From Schoenoplectus triqueter (lineage: Eukaryota; Streptophyta; Magnoliopsida; Poales; Cyperaceae), in contig CAXKVV010000022.1 in the NCBI GenBank assembly GCA_964058805.1, positions 496,001 through 560,000 on the forward strand: 64,000 nt of DNA, given 5' to 3'. Positions 1 through 11,590 of the stretch are shown here, piece after piece. The position numbers were made by a program, and so were the translations under genes. The notes under the pieces are model-generated. The model was given only the letters and a program-made list of their open reading frames with translations, was not told the origin of the DNA and ran no database searches. The first letter of the stretch is position 1, and every line of letters starts with the position of its first letter.

Positions 1-456
1 AGTAGGAGGTGGTGGGGTATTTATATCCTTGCTCCACATTTAGGATTTTCCTTGTGGGATTAGTGCTTAACCTCTGTTCCGGATTGATTAGTTTTCTTAG
101 CAAAATAGACTAGGTCCATGTCATTGGAGCTGTTCATAAGGGACTGCCATGTGGGTCCCACTTGTCAGAAAAGATATAATCACATGGTGACACCCGAGAG
201 ATCTCCTCTCTCCCTCGATCCTCTCGGCTGTCACTCATGCTGAGTGGATAGAGAATAATGGGGTATTTATACTCTTCACTTCATGCCCAGCATTCCATTG
301 TGGGACTAATGGATTCATTCCGGGGTTAAGCAGCGACCTCTTCTGATCAGTGGGCCATCTTCTTTCTTGCTTTCCCTTCTCATGATTTATTATTAATCAT
401 TGATTTTATTTTCATTTATTCATCTACTCATCCTTGAAATTTTTCAAGGGTAAACA
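1..456 (-). repeat. Edge of a third LTR of the same family (partial)
   Basis: This stretch aligns by eye with 24468-24925, the promoter-proximal end of the inner LTR. It shares the TATTTATA boxes, the GTGGGTCCCAC motif and the hairpin at 187-234. It ends at 456 with ...GGGTAAACA, which is the TGTTTACCC LTR start on the minus strand. The rest of the LTR lies left of the window. The bases after 456 do not match the polypurine/leader sequence that flanks the 3' LTRs of the other copies. It is therefore more likely a 5' LTR or a solo LTR than a 3' LTR. Confidence 0.85.
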
Positions 457-1170
457 ACCACGATCTAGTCGAAGACCACTTTTGACGTTTCCTTTGTACA
501 CGAAATCCTGGTTAATAATCAGTCCGACCAAAAGAGCGATGAGAATGAGAAGGCGAAAATGACGATTCTCAGGACTCACGTTGTAACCTTCTAAAATTTA
601 CCCACCATTAATGAAAACCTTGATTAAATACACTAGATCTTCCCCCTTACCGACATTTAATTCATAGTAGCCCCCATCTACCTTTGGTTTCCTTCCTATA
701 ATTAATTCCTCAAGAACTCAATCAAATCCTTTGAACCTCAAAATAATCTTTCACATAATAATATTTCCTTAAAAAATAACCTTCTTAAAAAACTATGATG
801 GAGTGATACGCATCTATGCAAAATATCAGAAAGAACGCTCAGTGCTCTACCTCAATAGGTCCTATCTATTGGGGGAAGAAGTTGATCGGGTAGGACGATT
901 ATATAGTAATGTATCTAACAATAATCGCCGACAGGACATTAATAGAGTTAGATGGAGGCAGATCTGCCGGCATTAAGAATCACCGGTGAGAACTTCATGA
1001 TTAATATGCTTGATGAGTTATCCTTGTGAGAAATTATCTATGAAATTTGGGACTTGGCACACATACAAGGAATGATAGTGGAGAAATTTTAAGGTAAGGT
1101 TGTTAATGAGTAGGATAAGGTAATTAAAACCCTCTATTCATATCCTTTCAGAATATGAATTATTACATAC
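457..1170. other. Unassigned spacer, no gene recognised
   Basis: This is AT-rich DNA between an LTR edge and the CACTA-like element. Plus-strand frame 773-973 is open for 67 codons without an ATG start and reads like a coding remnant rich in Arg, Tyr and Asn. I cannot assign it to a family. Nothing else is supported. Confidence 0.4.
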
Positions 1171-2605
1171 CACTCCTTAGTAACGGTTTTTATAGAAAAT
1201 CATTAAGAAAAATAGGTTATGGCAATTTCGCAATTTAATAGAAAGATTTAGCAACGGTTGCAGAAAAGTCGTTGGCAAAACTGTTTAAAAAATGGAAAAA
1301 CAAAGTAAAATCTTCGGCAACGGTTGCTTGCAAATAACCATTGCTGAACACATAAGAATCAATAATTGTTTATTCAAAACCGTTGCTGAAGAGTTATTCT
1401 TTTATTTTTTTCAGGAACAATCAGCAATGATTTTTTTTCTAAATAATCGTTGCTAATTATGAGAATCAACAACGGTTATTTTGTAAAAACCATTGCTGAA
1501 GGTGGTCTCATTTTTTTTTAAATAGACAATCAACAATAGTTTTCTCTCAATAACACTTGTTGATTGTCCCTGAAATAATTACTCTCTTCCTCTCCTTCTC
1601 CTACCCGCGCATAGATTTATTCTCTCTTCTTCTCTTCTCTTCCCAACTGGTGTTCCATGCACGGTAACTTATCTCTCCACAAAGTCGAGCACGAGATGCG
1701 AAGCGGCGAAGATCAAAATAAAGACGGGCCAGGGCATTGCGAATGAGGTCTCTGCTGACTGAGCATGATGAATATGAAGCGGCTCACTCGAAAAACCTTA
1801 CCCAAAATCCTTTGTGCCGCATCTCTGTCTCTCCCTTGCGTCACTTTTTATAGAAAATCGTTAAAAATTCTCACCTTTTAATCACGTACAAACAAATTAT
1901 TTTCTTCCTCTCTATTCAAAATGTTAATTTTATTTTTTTTTCCTATGGAATTAAGTGACATAATTTTTTTTTGCAATTATTTACTGATTTTTTTATCACC
2001 ATATTATCCACTATAAATCGAAGAATCTGTTTGGTGAAAAAATAGAGATAAGAAGAAAATAAATATAATATCAAGCGACTTCCCTCCAACTCTTGTCCAT
2101 GACGATGATGTGATATCATCTTCCGTACTCTTACAATGTATGGTTTGTCTTGTTGAAATTGTGAGATGGAGATTTTGAGAGGAGAATTAATTATCATCAT
2201 TTAAATAGACAATCAAAATAGGTGGGGGGCAATGGTACCATTTAAAAAAAAGAATCAAGAAGAGTTATTCTACAAAAATCGTTGTTGATTCCCATAATTG
2301 CCAACGGTTTTTGTAGAATAACCATTGTTGATTCTCACATTTTCCAACAGATTTCTCACAAAAACCTTTGTTGATTCCTTATTTTGCCAACGGTTTTCTC
2401 AGAAAAACTATTGTTGCCGATATTTGCCAACGATTCTTAGGAGAAAATCATTATTGATTCGCTTAATTTTATCAATGGTTATTTAAAAATTGTTACGGGA
2501 ATCAGTGACCCTAGCGTCAACAACGGTTTCAGAATCGCTTAGGAGAAAATCATTATTGATTCGCTTAATTTTGAACCGTTGTTGTTTCTTTTTTTTGTGG
2601 TAGTG
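1171..2605. mobile_element. Putative non-autonomous CACTA-like DNA transposon
   Basis: The right end reads GTGGTAGTG at 2597-2605, the complement of the CACTACCAC terminus typical of CACTA (En/Spm) elements, next to a poly-T run. The left end at 1171 begins CACTCC and matches less well. Both flanks are packed with subterminal copies of CAACGGTT or its complement, near 1181, 1253, 1318, 1379, 1471, 2303, 2388, 2519 and 2573. These lie in both orientations, as expected for transposase-binding repeats. There is no transposase ORF. The middle (about 1575-1830) is a more GC-rich insert of unknown source. A matching 3-bp target duplication was not evident, so the left border is uncertain. Confidence 0.6.
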
Positions 2606-3059
2606 TTACCTAATAAATTAATGAAAATATTTTTTTACTCATACCCATACCCAATAACTTAATGAAAATAAAATCTTATACGTACCCATTTTATCGAATA
2701 CGATACGGATCAGATAAATGGCCAAATAATTTTCAAAATGGGAAATATTGTGATATAATTAGCAATAAAAATTATAATATAATTAATAATAAAAAAGATT
2801 ATAATATAATAATATAATTAGCAATAAATGATTATAATATAATTAGTAATAGAATAGATAATAGATAAGGAATATCTCTTACCCATACCTTTATCCGATA
2901 AGATTACAAATTTTTTTTATCCATATACATATCTGATAACTTAACGAAATTTTTTTTGACCCACGTTATAGGTTTTGGACTGTTGAACTCATAAGTTCTT
3001 AACCTGACTCATCATTTCATTCATCACATCATACCCCATACCCTAACACTTCACACCTA
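2606..3059. other. AT-rich spacer with degenerate ACCCATACC repeats
   Basis: There are several loose copies of ACCCATACC followed by CCGATAA or CAATAACTTAA, near 2640, 2690, 2880 and 2925, and simple ATAATATAAT runs at 2750-2850. No coding potential or boundary is recognisable. It probably derives from an old repeat. Confidence 0.4.
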
Positions 3060-3170
3060 ATTGACCACTTATATCTACTTAGCTATTGTATTTGCTTCCC
3101 CTTTTGTAATTCAGAGGTGTCTCGAGATTAATATCCTAAGATAATTAATGGTGGGGGCTTGCGCCCAGCC
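3060..3170 (+). repeat. Relic LTR 3' end (U5) of an old family member
   Basis: This stretch matches the outer LTR end at about 14989-15100, including the shared GGTGGGGGCTTGCGCCCA at 3150-3167. The true LTR terminus and the primer binding site have been lost in a small deletion. The sequence jumps directly to the GGGAC that follows the PBS in the intact copies. Confidence 0.7.
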
Positions 3171-3289
3171 TAATGGGACAAAATTCTCCTCTTATCATTA
3201 AAAAAGGGAAACAAATAAAATAGTTAAAAGCCGTAAGTGATCTTTTATAATAATGATTAATGAAGTTCAAGTGTTTTGCTTTGTAGGAA

Positions 3290-6200
3290 ATGCCATATTT
3301 TGACAACTTGAACTTGGCACCATACGCTATCACTCTGGCCCAGAGCCCAAACAGTAAGCTTTTCTTATTCTTCGTGTCTATCCCGTAAGAACTCATCTTT
3401 TGTGACCTAGCTCCCGTGGCCTCCTTCACTCCGGCTATTGTCCAGATCTCCATTTCGGATGAGGAGGAAGTCTCATTCGCCTTAACTCCGAAGGGTGTAA
3501 ACAACAATATAATGGTCTCCCTTATCAACTCTCCTAGGAGGAGGAGGCGTCCCGTCAAGAAGGCAACCCCGACCGTGACGGCCAAAGTTGTCCATAACTC
3601 TCAAGTCTCTAGGAAGAGGGCCCTGAACGAATACCAGAACCAGCTAGTGGCTAGACCAGCTATCCTAGTCTTAAACTCATTCTCCGTCCTCCGTATAGTG
3701 GCTAAAAACTCAGCCAATGGCCAGCTCCATCAGGCTAGAAAGTTCCAAAGCCCGCACCGCGGCCAACTCAAGTAAGAAATGCTCTGCGCGACCGGCGTAA
3801 ACCTCAAGCCCAACTCAACAAGACAACCAACAAAGCGCTCCGCTTGAAAGCGTGTTTAGCCGCTTAGGCCAGAAGAGTGTATTTAACCGATTATGCTCGA
3901 AAATACAACTTGGCAACATAAAAATAATCGCTCCCGACTAGAGAAGGAAGAAGATAAGAACTGCTCAATATGCAGAAAGCTCGGAAGAGCACTTCTCTGT
4001 GAACACCATCAGTATAATTTTCGACGCAGCTGAAGCTACTTATGTGAACATGGTGCAAGCATATGACCAGTCTCCACCCAACTAAACCCATGTTACCAAC
4101 ATGAACAAAAATAATGGTAGAAAGGGAAGACCATCCACGAAAAAGAACATTGAAAGTAATAGTAGGGAAGAGAAAACAACAACGAAAACCTCAATATTTT
4201 TGGAAATAAGGACGACAACGACCTAAATCCCGAACAACACTTGGCCCACTTTGTAGACTCATGCGGAAATGATACCTTATTGTTAAGATAATTTCCATAA
4301 AGCTTGGTAGGAACCACTTTCTAGTGGTACTACTCACTAGAAAACAATAGCATCCGGACCTAGGACAAGATGACAGACTCGTTCAGGGCACGATTCATCA
4401 TGATGTCCGATAAAATAAACATAGCTAATTTGGCGAGTATAAAGCCCAAGAAAGGGGAGTCCATGACTAATTTCATCAATAGGTGGTGAAACCTCAGCAT
4501 CAAGTGTGACTAGACGTTGACTGAGGATGAGGCCGTCAACTTAATAATGAAAAATATTAACGGATGGATGGACATGCTCCTCGGAGTAACCAAAGTCAAT
4601 ACATTCAAAGATCTATTGAGGTCAATATCTAACATGAAAAGTATGTCGCCCGACATCTACCAAGATTCATGAGCAGCAGACCATAGTGAGGGGCCAAGGC
4701 TGAAGCCTAGGTGACTTTGATGATGCTTAAAGACAAAAAGATCGCCAATATCAACTCTCAAAATAATAACAATGACCCTAATAACAACTATAATAGAGGT
4801 CTTAGGCCTGCTCAAGGAGGGAATCTGCCACCAACAGAATCCTTGAAGCAAAGAAGGAGCAAACTGTATTCGTTCAAAAAAGGATAAAATCTCCCAAATA
4901 TTCAAAGGAGCAGTGAAAATGGCCTATCTTTACCGGCCGGTAAGCTCCCGAAAGACGCCGATAAATCAGACGAGCTCAACTTCTGCCCATACCATAGGAT
5001 ACTGGGCAACACAATTGAAGATTGCTGGGTGTTCAAGGATTGAGTCGAGAAGGCGTACAAAAACAGTGAAATCACCCTGCCCAAGGGATTCTTGTAAAGT
5101 CCGGCATCACACGAACAAACCAATATCATCTCTCACGAAGAAGAGAGAAGCCCAGACCAATCAAATGGAGAGGAAGCAGAGTAATGAACTACCCATTTGT
5201 TGAAGAAATCAATTAAGTTGCTCAAGGCCCTTAAAAAGGAACCTGACTTGAAATGGAAAGACGATATCACTCCAGTAGTCCCACTAAGGCCCAAGGTGTA
5301 CTACAAAATGGACCAGAGCAAAGATCAGACCCTCAAAAAGAAGAAGCACAAAAATAACAACACAAAGAACAACAAAATAGAAGAATGCGAGTATGGCAGT
5401 CCCGAGGTGATCACCCTTCATCACTTCATCTCAAAAGAAAAATGGTAAAAGTTAACCCTAGGTCAGAAGAAAGAAAGTATAGAAGAAGAAATAAATAATG
5501 ATGAAAGTGAAAAAATCTAGGGTGCATCTTGCAACATGGTATATTCTTCTAACGATAAAGATATGCCTACGCTAGAGGAGATGTTCTTCCTAAGCGACGA
5601 AGGGGAAGCAAGCACCTCTGGTACTAAAAGAGAGGATACAAGGCTGTGCTGCAGTCCGAGACATATGTACCCGAGAGATAAGCTCCCAAGGACTCCGATA
5701 AGGATAAGGATAAAACCCAAAACAAGAATAAAGATGTGGAAGGCCTAAGCAAGAACCCGAAAAAGACCCGGTAAACTGACGAAAAATATAATATGTTGGC
5801 ACATCCGCACAAAATCTCAACGCTATTGAGAATATTTGATACGCTGATGATGTCATAAGACCTATGGGAGGTACTAATTTAGGCTTTGCAAGATCCTGAG
5901 AAGTACAAATCCTACTTCATTGAACAAAACATACAAGAGACCCTTTATACCACTAAGCGGGCAACATGTATAAATTTTACGGACGATGACCTCCTGATAG
6001 GCACCGTCGATCACAACCGCCCATTATACATTACTGGGAATTGTGGCGGGTAAAAAATTGGTCGTATCTTGGTCGACACGGGGTTCTCGATCAATATCAT
6101 GCTGCATAAAACATTGAAGACCATCACACTTGATGTAAAAAACCTATCAGACGAGAATGTGATTATTCATGACTTCAATCAAAACTCCCAAAAGGCTTTG

Positions 6201-7500
6201 GAAGCAATAACCCTAAACCTGCAGTGCGAAAGCCTAAAAGTGCCCATAACATTTTATGGTATTGATGCCGAGACCTCCTATCGAGCACTATTAGGTCGAC
6301 CGTGGCTTCATAGCAATTAGGTGGTACCCTCACCGCTACACCAATGCTTGAAATACATTGAGAATGGAAAACAGAAAAGAATCAACGGTGATGTCAAGCC
6401 ATTCAGCGTGCATGAGGTGAAATTCAATGACGCCTAATACTTCTTGCCAAAACCCACCGTGACATCAGGCTGATCAATAGAAATGGTGAATAAAAGGCCC
6501 CTCATTGAAGGCCCAAAATATGATGCCTCGTCAGAAGAAGAAGAAGAAAAAGAAATTAAATTCAACTTCAAACTCAAAGGCACTCAAAGCCGAAAATATA
6601 AAGAAGAATTGGACGAAGAAGTGGTATTCTACTTCAAATAGGTGATACATCCAAATTTCGGACGGCCCCTAAAGAAATAAATGTGAGTGACTATGAGGAG
6701 GAGGTTATCCAATAGACCTCAAGTCCAAATCAAAATCATCGAGGCAGCTTCAGAAGGAAACTCTGAAAAATTTGACGACCCAGATAGCACAACCCCCGAA
6801 GACGAAAATGATGATGGGCGTCAGTTTTGGGATGAAGAGTCTGACGAGGAAATTATCTACCACATCCTCAAGAAGCCTTATAAAGGGCCTGAGACCGATA
6901 ATGAAAATGAAGAATCGCTTATGATTAACATGGGACCCGGTGACGGAAGAGACAATCCAGCCAGGCCAAGATCCTAAAAATGAAGAGCGCTCATGGTGGG
7001 AAAACTTTGAAGCTCGTGTAGGAAACACAATCAATGAAATTAGGCTACAAATCGAGAATAATAGAAAGGAAGTGGCCGAACAATGAGAAGTTCAAACACA
7101 GCACAACGAAATAATGATGATGATAGAAAACTTATAAGTGGCCATGTACAATTCAAAGGCAATCACAAAAGTCTCTCAGTTTAGAAACCCAAAATAAAGG
7201 GACTTTCGATAGCGGCAAAAGCTGGTCATTGTGATTAACGAGGCAAACAAGGGAGATGCTCAGTTTAGAAACCCAACAACCATGACATCTCTCAGTGCCA
7301 AAAGGAGTAAGCCCTACTCCTTTCGGAAAGACAAAATGGCTCAAATCTTCGAGCAGGCCATAAAGAATGAGTTACCGCTTTCGACCGCAAGCGACCCAAA
7401 AACATAAGAAAAACGGAAGAGGGAGACTTCTACCCCTATCATCGTGTACTGGGTCACATGATCGAAGAATTTTGGATAATAAGATGGAACAATCCAACTC
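3290..7500 (+). pseudogene. Decayed Tat-lineage gag-protease relic
   Basis: The reading frame homologous to the N-terminal 55 percent of the intact polyprotein starts at the ATG at 3290 and is broken by many stops and frameshifts. Recognisable pieces are the gag N-terminus (3290-3775), the capsid-like region (about 4200-4650), the first CHHC zinc knuckle (about 4980-5045) and the protease (6060-6320, with DTG where the young copies have DAG). The acidic linker (6500-7000) follows. A degraded second zinc-knuckle region is at 7420-7490, where the first Cys and other ligands are lost. Pol is missing and homology stops near 7500. The decay shows this family has been active here for a long time. 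It cannot make a functional product. Confidence 0.85.
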
Positions 7501-7504
7501 ATAG

Positions 7505-8045
7505 AAAGGAAAGGAAAAAAAAAGAAATGAATTTGGCCCAATTCATTCAAATCCCAAATATGTTAATAATAGAAAATTAAATTAAATTCGTAAATAAATA
7601 ATTTGGAGGTGTTCTTAAACTCCAAATTGAATCAAATTTATTTCTAAAAATTCATTATTTTTCATAATAATTTTCAGAATAAAAATACTTTATTTCCATA
7701 ATGTTTAGAATATTATAATAATTCAAAATAAAAACCATAGTTATATGGACTTTCATTTTGATCATGCTTTGACTTGGTCTTTTAAATATAAATAAAAATT
7801 TTAAAATTCATATAAAATAGCATAAAATAATATATAATTTTTTTATGATTTTTCAGTATAAAAAATCTTGTGTGAAAATGGGACAAATAATATAATAGTG
7901 AAATAATAATAAAAAGCCCTTTTATAAAGTGATAATGCATTAATAAATAATAATATCATAAATAAAGAGAAAAAATAAAATAAAATTAGTAAAATAAATA
8001 ATAAAATGAAATTGTAATAAAATAAGAGAAATGTGAAAAAATAAC
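7505..8045 (+). repeat. Diverged LTR-interior fragment
   Basis: This AT-rich segment resembles 12390-12900 of the outer LTR, for example the shared CTCCAAATTGAATCAAATTT-like and CTTTGACTTGGTC-like stretches. It follows the gag relic directly, so the relic appears to have lost pol and part of its LTR. The outer element inserted at its right edge. The bases before the insertion are ATAAC (8041-8045), the candidate target duplication, whose partner lies outside the window. Confidence 0.6.
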
Positions 8046-8178
8046 TGTTTACCCTTGAAAAATTTCAAAGATGAATAGATGAATAAATGAAATAAATTGA
8101 TGATGAATCATAAGAAAGGGGAAGAAGAGAGAGAGCAGTGGAGAGATGGCCCACTGATCAGAAGAGGTCGCTGCCTAA

Positions 8179-8660
8179 CCCCGGAACAAATCTATTAGTC
8201 CCACAATGGAATGCTGGGCATGAAGTGAAGAGTATAAATACCCCGCTATTCTCTAATCCACTCAGCATGTGTGACACCCAAGAAGATCGAGGGAGAGAGG
8301 AGACCTCTTGGGTGTCACCATGTGATTTTATCTTTTCTGACAAGTGGGACCCACATGGCAGTCCCTTATGAGCAGCTCCAATGACATGGACCTAGCCTAT
8401 GTTGCTAAGAAAACTAACCAACCCGGAACAGAGGTTAAGCATTAATCCCACAATGAAATAATAGGGTGAGTGACGAGGATATAAATACCCCACCACCTCT
8501 TACTCATTCGAGGTGGCTGACCCTCGGGAGATTTAGGAGAGAGAAAATCTCTTGATGGGTCAGCCATTTGACTACATTTTCTCTGACAAGTGGGACCCAC
8601 CTGGCAGTCCCTTGTAGATGAATCTAACAACATAGCCTATCTGATGAGTCACTATGTGAC
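8179..8660 (+). promoter_or_regulatory. Tandem TATA-plus-hairpin modules near the LTR start
   Basis: Two imperfect copies about 245 bp apart each contain CCCGGAACA, then CCCACAAT, TATAAATACCCC (TATAAATA at 8233-8240 and 8480-8487), an inverted repeat, and then GACAAGTGGGACCCAC. The hairpins lie at 8271-8318 (13-bp perfect stem GTGACACCCAAGA) and 8515-8565 (GGCTGACCC stem plus an inner GAGATTT stem). Each begins about 30 nt after its TATA box, where transcripts would start. That these are promoters is inference. Confidence 0.6.
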
Positions 8661-8699
8661 CATTTTCGCTGACAGGTGAGCCCCACACCTCAGTGACCT

Positions 8700-9489
8700 A
8701 TTGAAGGAGTCAGAATTGAACCCTAAAAATCTGCCTTTGAAGCTAACCCTAGAAAGGAGCTGAAGCAGTATAATCCCTATGCTACATGAAATGATGTCAA
8801 TGCCAAGCTAGCATTTTGATGCAACTAGTTATGAGAAATTCCAAATGTGATTTTGCTTTCAAGGCTGACCTGGTGCCAAAGCTGCGAGCAACCACCTAAC
8901 CATGCTTTGATTTGTGTCAATTACTGATAAGTAGTCAGTTCCTTGACCAAGTCACCCTCATGTTAAGGGATTGAAAGTCAATTTCACAAGACTGATCAGG
9001 TGCCAAAGCTGGGAGCAACCACCTGATCAAGTCTAGATTTGTATTAATTGCTGATAAGTAGTCAGCATTTGATCAAATCAAGCCCTAATGAATATCAATA
9101 TAAGTCTAATTGGTATTTAGTTAGGGTGGTTTCTGCAAGAGGGAGATAATTGGCAGAGACATTGAGCTACAATTGAGATCAGGGATTAATTCATAAGGAA
9201 TAATAGGGTTTTATGAATAAAAGAATTTTTAATCCAGAGAAGGAGGGGTAAAAATGGAATTAAAAATTACAGGGATGATCATCATGAATTTAGGGATTTT
9301 TGGTGAAATTTTCATAATTTTTGGATAAGTGGAGCTATCAAAATAAATTCAGGGAAGATAAAACAGATTAAAAATGAAAGATCAAGGGCTGAGATTCGAT
9401 CGAGGCAGATCTGGGTGCAACTTGGGGACAGAGACACATCTGGGTGCAAACTGGGGATCCTAAACACACCTATACTGAATCAGGGAAGA
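8700..9489. other. LTR interior, no feature beyond short direct repeats
   Basis: It contains two related copies of a motif with GGTGCCAAAGCTG and GAGCAACCACCT (near 8870 and 8998), each followed by CTGATAAGTAGTCAG. This is an approximately 125-bp imperfect duplication. No gene is seen. Confidence 0.5.
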
Positions 9490-9850
9490 GAGAGTGTGTG
9501 ACACGTGTCAGCATTTCATTGGGCCACCTCATGCCACGTGTCACCACCCCATTGGTCCACCTCAGCCGTGTGGGCCCCACCACCATACTGACCTGACATG
9601 TGGGCCCCACCAGCATGCCACGTGGCAAGACCTAACAGGCCCACCTCACCCCTCCACATGCCACATGGCAATACCACAGCAACACACCTCACTCCCCATG
9701 TGCCACATGGCAGCGTGTTAACAAAACACCTCAGCAGATCATACTAAACCTATTGCCACATGGCTGCATGCTATTGGTCCAACTAGGTAACACAGACCCC
9801 AGAGGTGACACATGGCACTATACTACGAAGCCACCTCAGCACACATTAAA
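9490..9850 (+). repeat. G-box-rich degenerate minisatellite in LTR
   Basis: There are many loose copies of a 25-35-bp unit built from TGCCACRTGGCA or GACACGTGTCA, CCATTGGTCCACCTCA and GTGGGCCCCACC. True G-box cores (CACGTG) occur near 9502, 9535 and 9619. CCAAT/ATTGG boxes are interspersed. The equivalent region in the inner LTRs is about 22980-23480 and 45082-45582. A dense set of bZIP/bHLH-type sites in U3 would fit stress-responsive transcription, but this is inferred from motif sequence only. Confidence 0.55.
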
Positions 9851-10974
9851 ACTACCACAGATGATTAATAGGATGATTAAGCAAATGACCCTATCAGAGT
9901 GTGCCAGATCAGCTTCATTAACACTAAGCAATAAACTAATCAATTGGTGACTGGATCTGTGGACCTAGAGTTGTAACACTTACATCTAGGGCCCACATGT
10001 CAGAGATTTAAGCAGGCAGTTCGTTTATTCATCCATACACCATGCCTATGTAGTATTAAACAGAAGATTTAAATCGAATAGAGTGAAGCAAGCGTGTACC
10101 TGGATCATTTGCGCTGCACCTCTGACGGTGGGTCCCAATGTGTGGCGGGCTCTCTGCGCCAAGCGCAGTTCTTTCTCTTTCTTCTCCTTCACCCCTCCCT
10201 CTCTTTCTCCTTCTTCTTGTCGAGGCCGATGGCGCCATTAACTCCAATTGAGTTCTCTAGAGCTTAAAGCTTCGAATTCCTTATAGCCAGAGGTAATCCA
10301 TGCATAGGAGAGAAAGGGTGAGCGCTCGAAATTGAAAAAGAACAACTGAATAGAGCAGTGAGAGAGGATGATCACCTCGGGCGATTGATGAAGAACTTTG
10401 ATCCGTAGGTCTAAACTTGAAATTGATGATACAAGCAGACCTTAATCACCTAGGCGATGCTGTAAATGAAAGAAAAATCAGCAATTGAACGTTGAATAAG
10501 AACAATTGAGATGAGGTAGTGAGATCGGGCAAATTGATGAAAATCGAAACCTTGTGCTATTAACTCGAATTAACAGAGCTTATAGCCTCCATGCACTCAC
10601 ACGATGATGTTGAGGTGATGAAGATTGGCAATTGAACAGGGTAGATATGGTTTGAAGCAAGACTTGAGCTCGGATGAACAAATTGAAGCTTGGAGAGATG
10701 AACTACAATGGCAGAGAAGAGAGAGGCGCCTTGGGTGCATTCAAATGGGTATATATAGCATGTTGAAGATGCTAGAAGGTTCTATGGACGATGAGAAATG
10801 AGAAGGTGGTGGAACCAAGTCAACAGTCAAAGATTGGAGCTTTGGATTCTCTGAGTGGGGCCCACAACATAACAGAAGCAATAACAGAAAGCAAAGACCA
10901 TGTCTATAGGCCAGGGCAAGTTAATTGATGGTGTTTAGAGGGTGTATGGCTATAATCCTTTGGTGCACCACTCC

Positions 10975-11190
10975 AATTGCCTATATAACCCGATTAATAG
11001 CCCACACAACAACACACAATACAACAGACCAGAGAGAGATATAGAGTGATAGATTAGAGAGCTATAGGATAGAAAAGGCAATTGGAAGAGAAGAATTGGT
11101 TGTGAGAAAGAAAGAAAGGCCAAGAAACCGATTGATCTCAGTTCAACTTGAGAACTCGGTTGTTATATCTTCAATCATTCATTAGAAGGT
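10975..11190 (+). promoter_or_regulatory. Core promoter, leader exon and splice donor of outer LTR
   Basis: CTATATAAC (TATATAA at 10982-10988) is followed about 25-35 nt later by an A/C-rich CACACAACAACACACAAT leader, a classic plant transcription-start context. A near-consensus 5' splice site AGAAG|GTGAGT lies at 11184-11194, with GT at 11189. A matching acceptor (TTTTATTTTGCAG) ends at 15412, directly before the gag ATG. An intron of about 4.2 kb would remove the rest of U5 and the PBS. The inner LTR has the same TATA-donor arrangement with diverged sequence. Confidence 0.6.
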
Positions 11191-11590
11191 GAGTTCTAAG
11201 CTTAATCTCAATTGGATTTGAAGTTCCAGTGTTGAATTTTCAGTATAATTGATATAACTGTGTTTGAATTGTAGAGTAACAGTATAATCGCAGCTGAATT
11301 TTCGATTTTTCTCTTTTAATCTTGCAAATTCACATTCTCCTTTTCAGTTCTTGCTTTGAATCTCCTTTCTTGTTTTGTTTCTTGATTGAATTTCAAATGG
11401 AAACTAGTAATTGAGTTGTAAAATCGATTGATCTCGGTTAAAACCTGAGAACTCGATAACAGTGAAGTCTTTGTATTGATTTTCTTGTTTAAATGTCGGA
11501 TTAACCTCAGTTCATGTTGGCATTATGTATATCAGGGACTATACTATCATCTAAGGTCGATTGATCTCAGCTCTAGCTTGAGAACTCGAC
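11126..11590 (+). repeat. Three co-varying hairpins in the outer LTR leader
   Basis: Copies lie at 11126-11161, 11423-11457 and 11556-11590. All share the internal-loop sequences TTGAT and AAC around a CTC/GAG core. The outer stems differ but stay paired: AACCGA/TCGGTT, ATCGA/TCGAT and GTCGA/TCGAC. The apical stems also change in compensation: AGTT/AACT, GGTT/AACC and AGCT/AGCT. This pattern indicates RNA structure under constraint. The role is unknown; packaging, dimerisation or splicing control are possibilities. They recur in the 3' LTR near 62417-62882. Confidence 0.6.
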
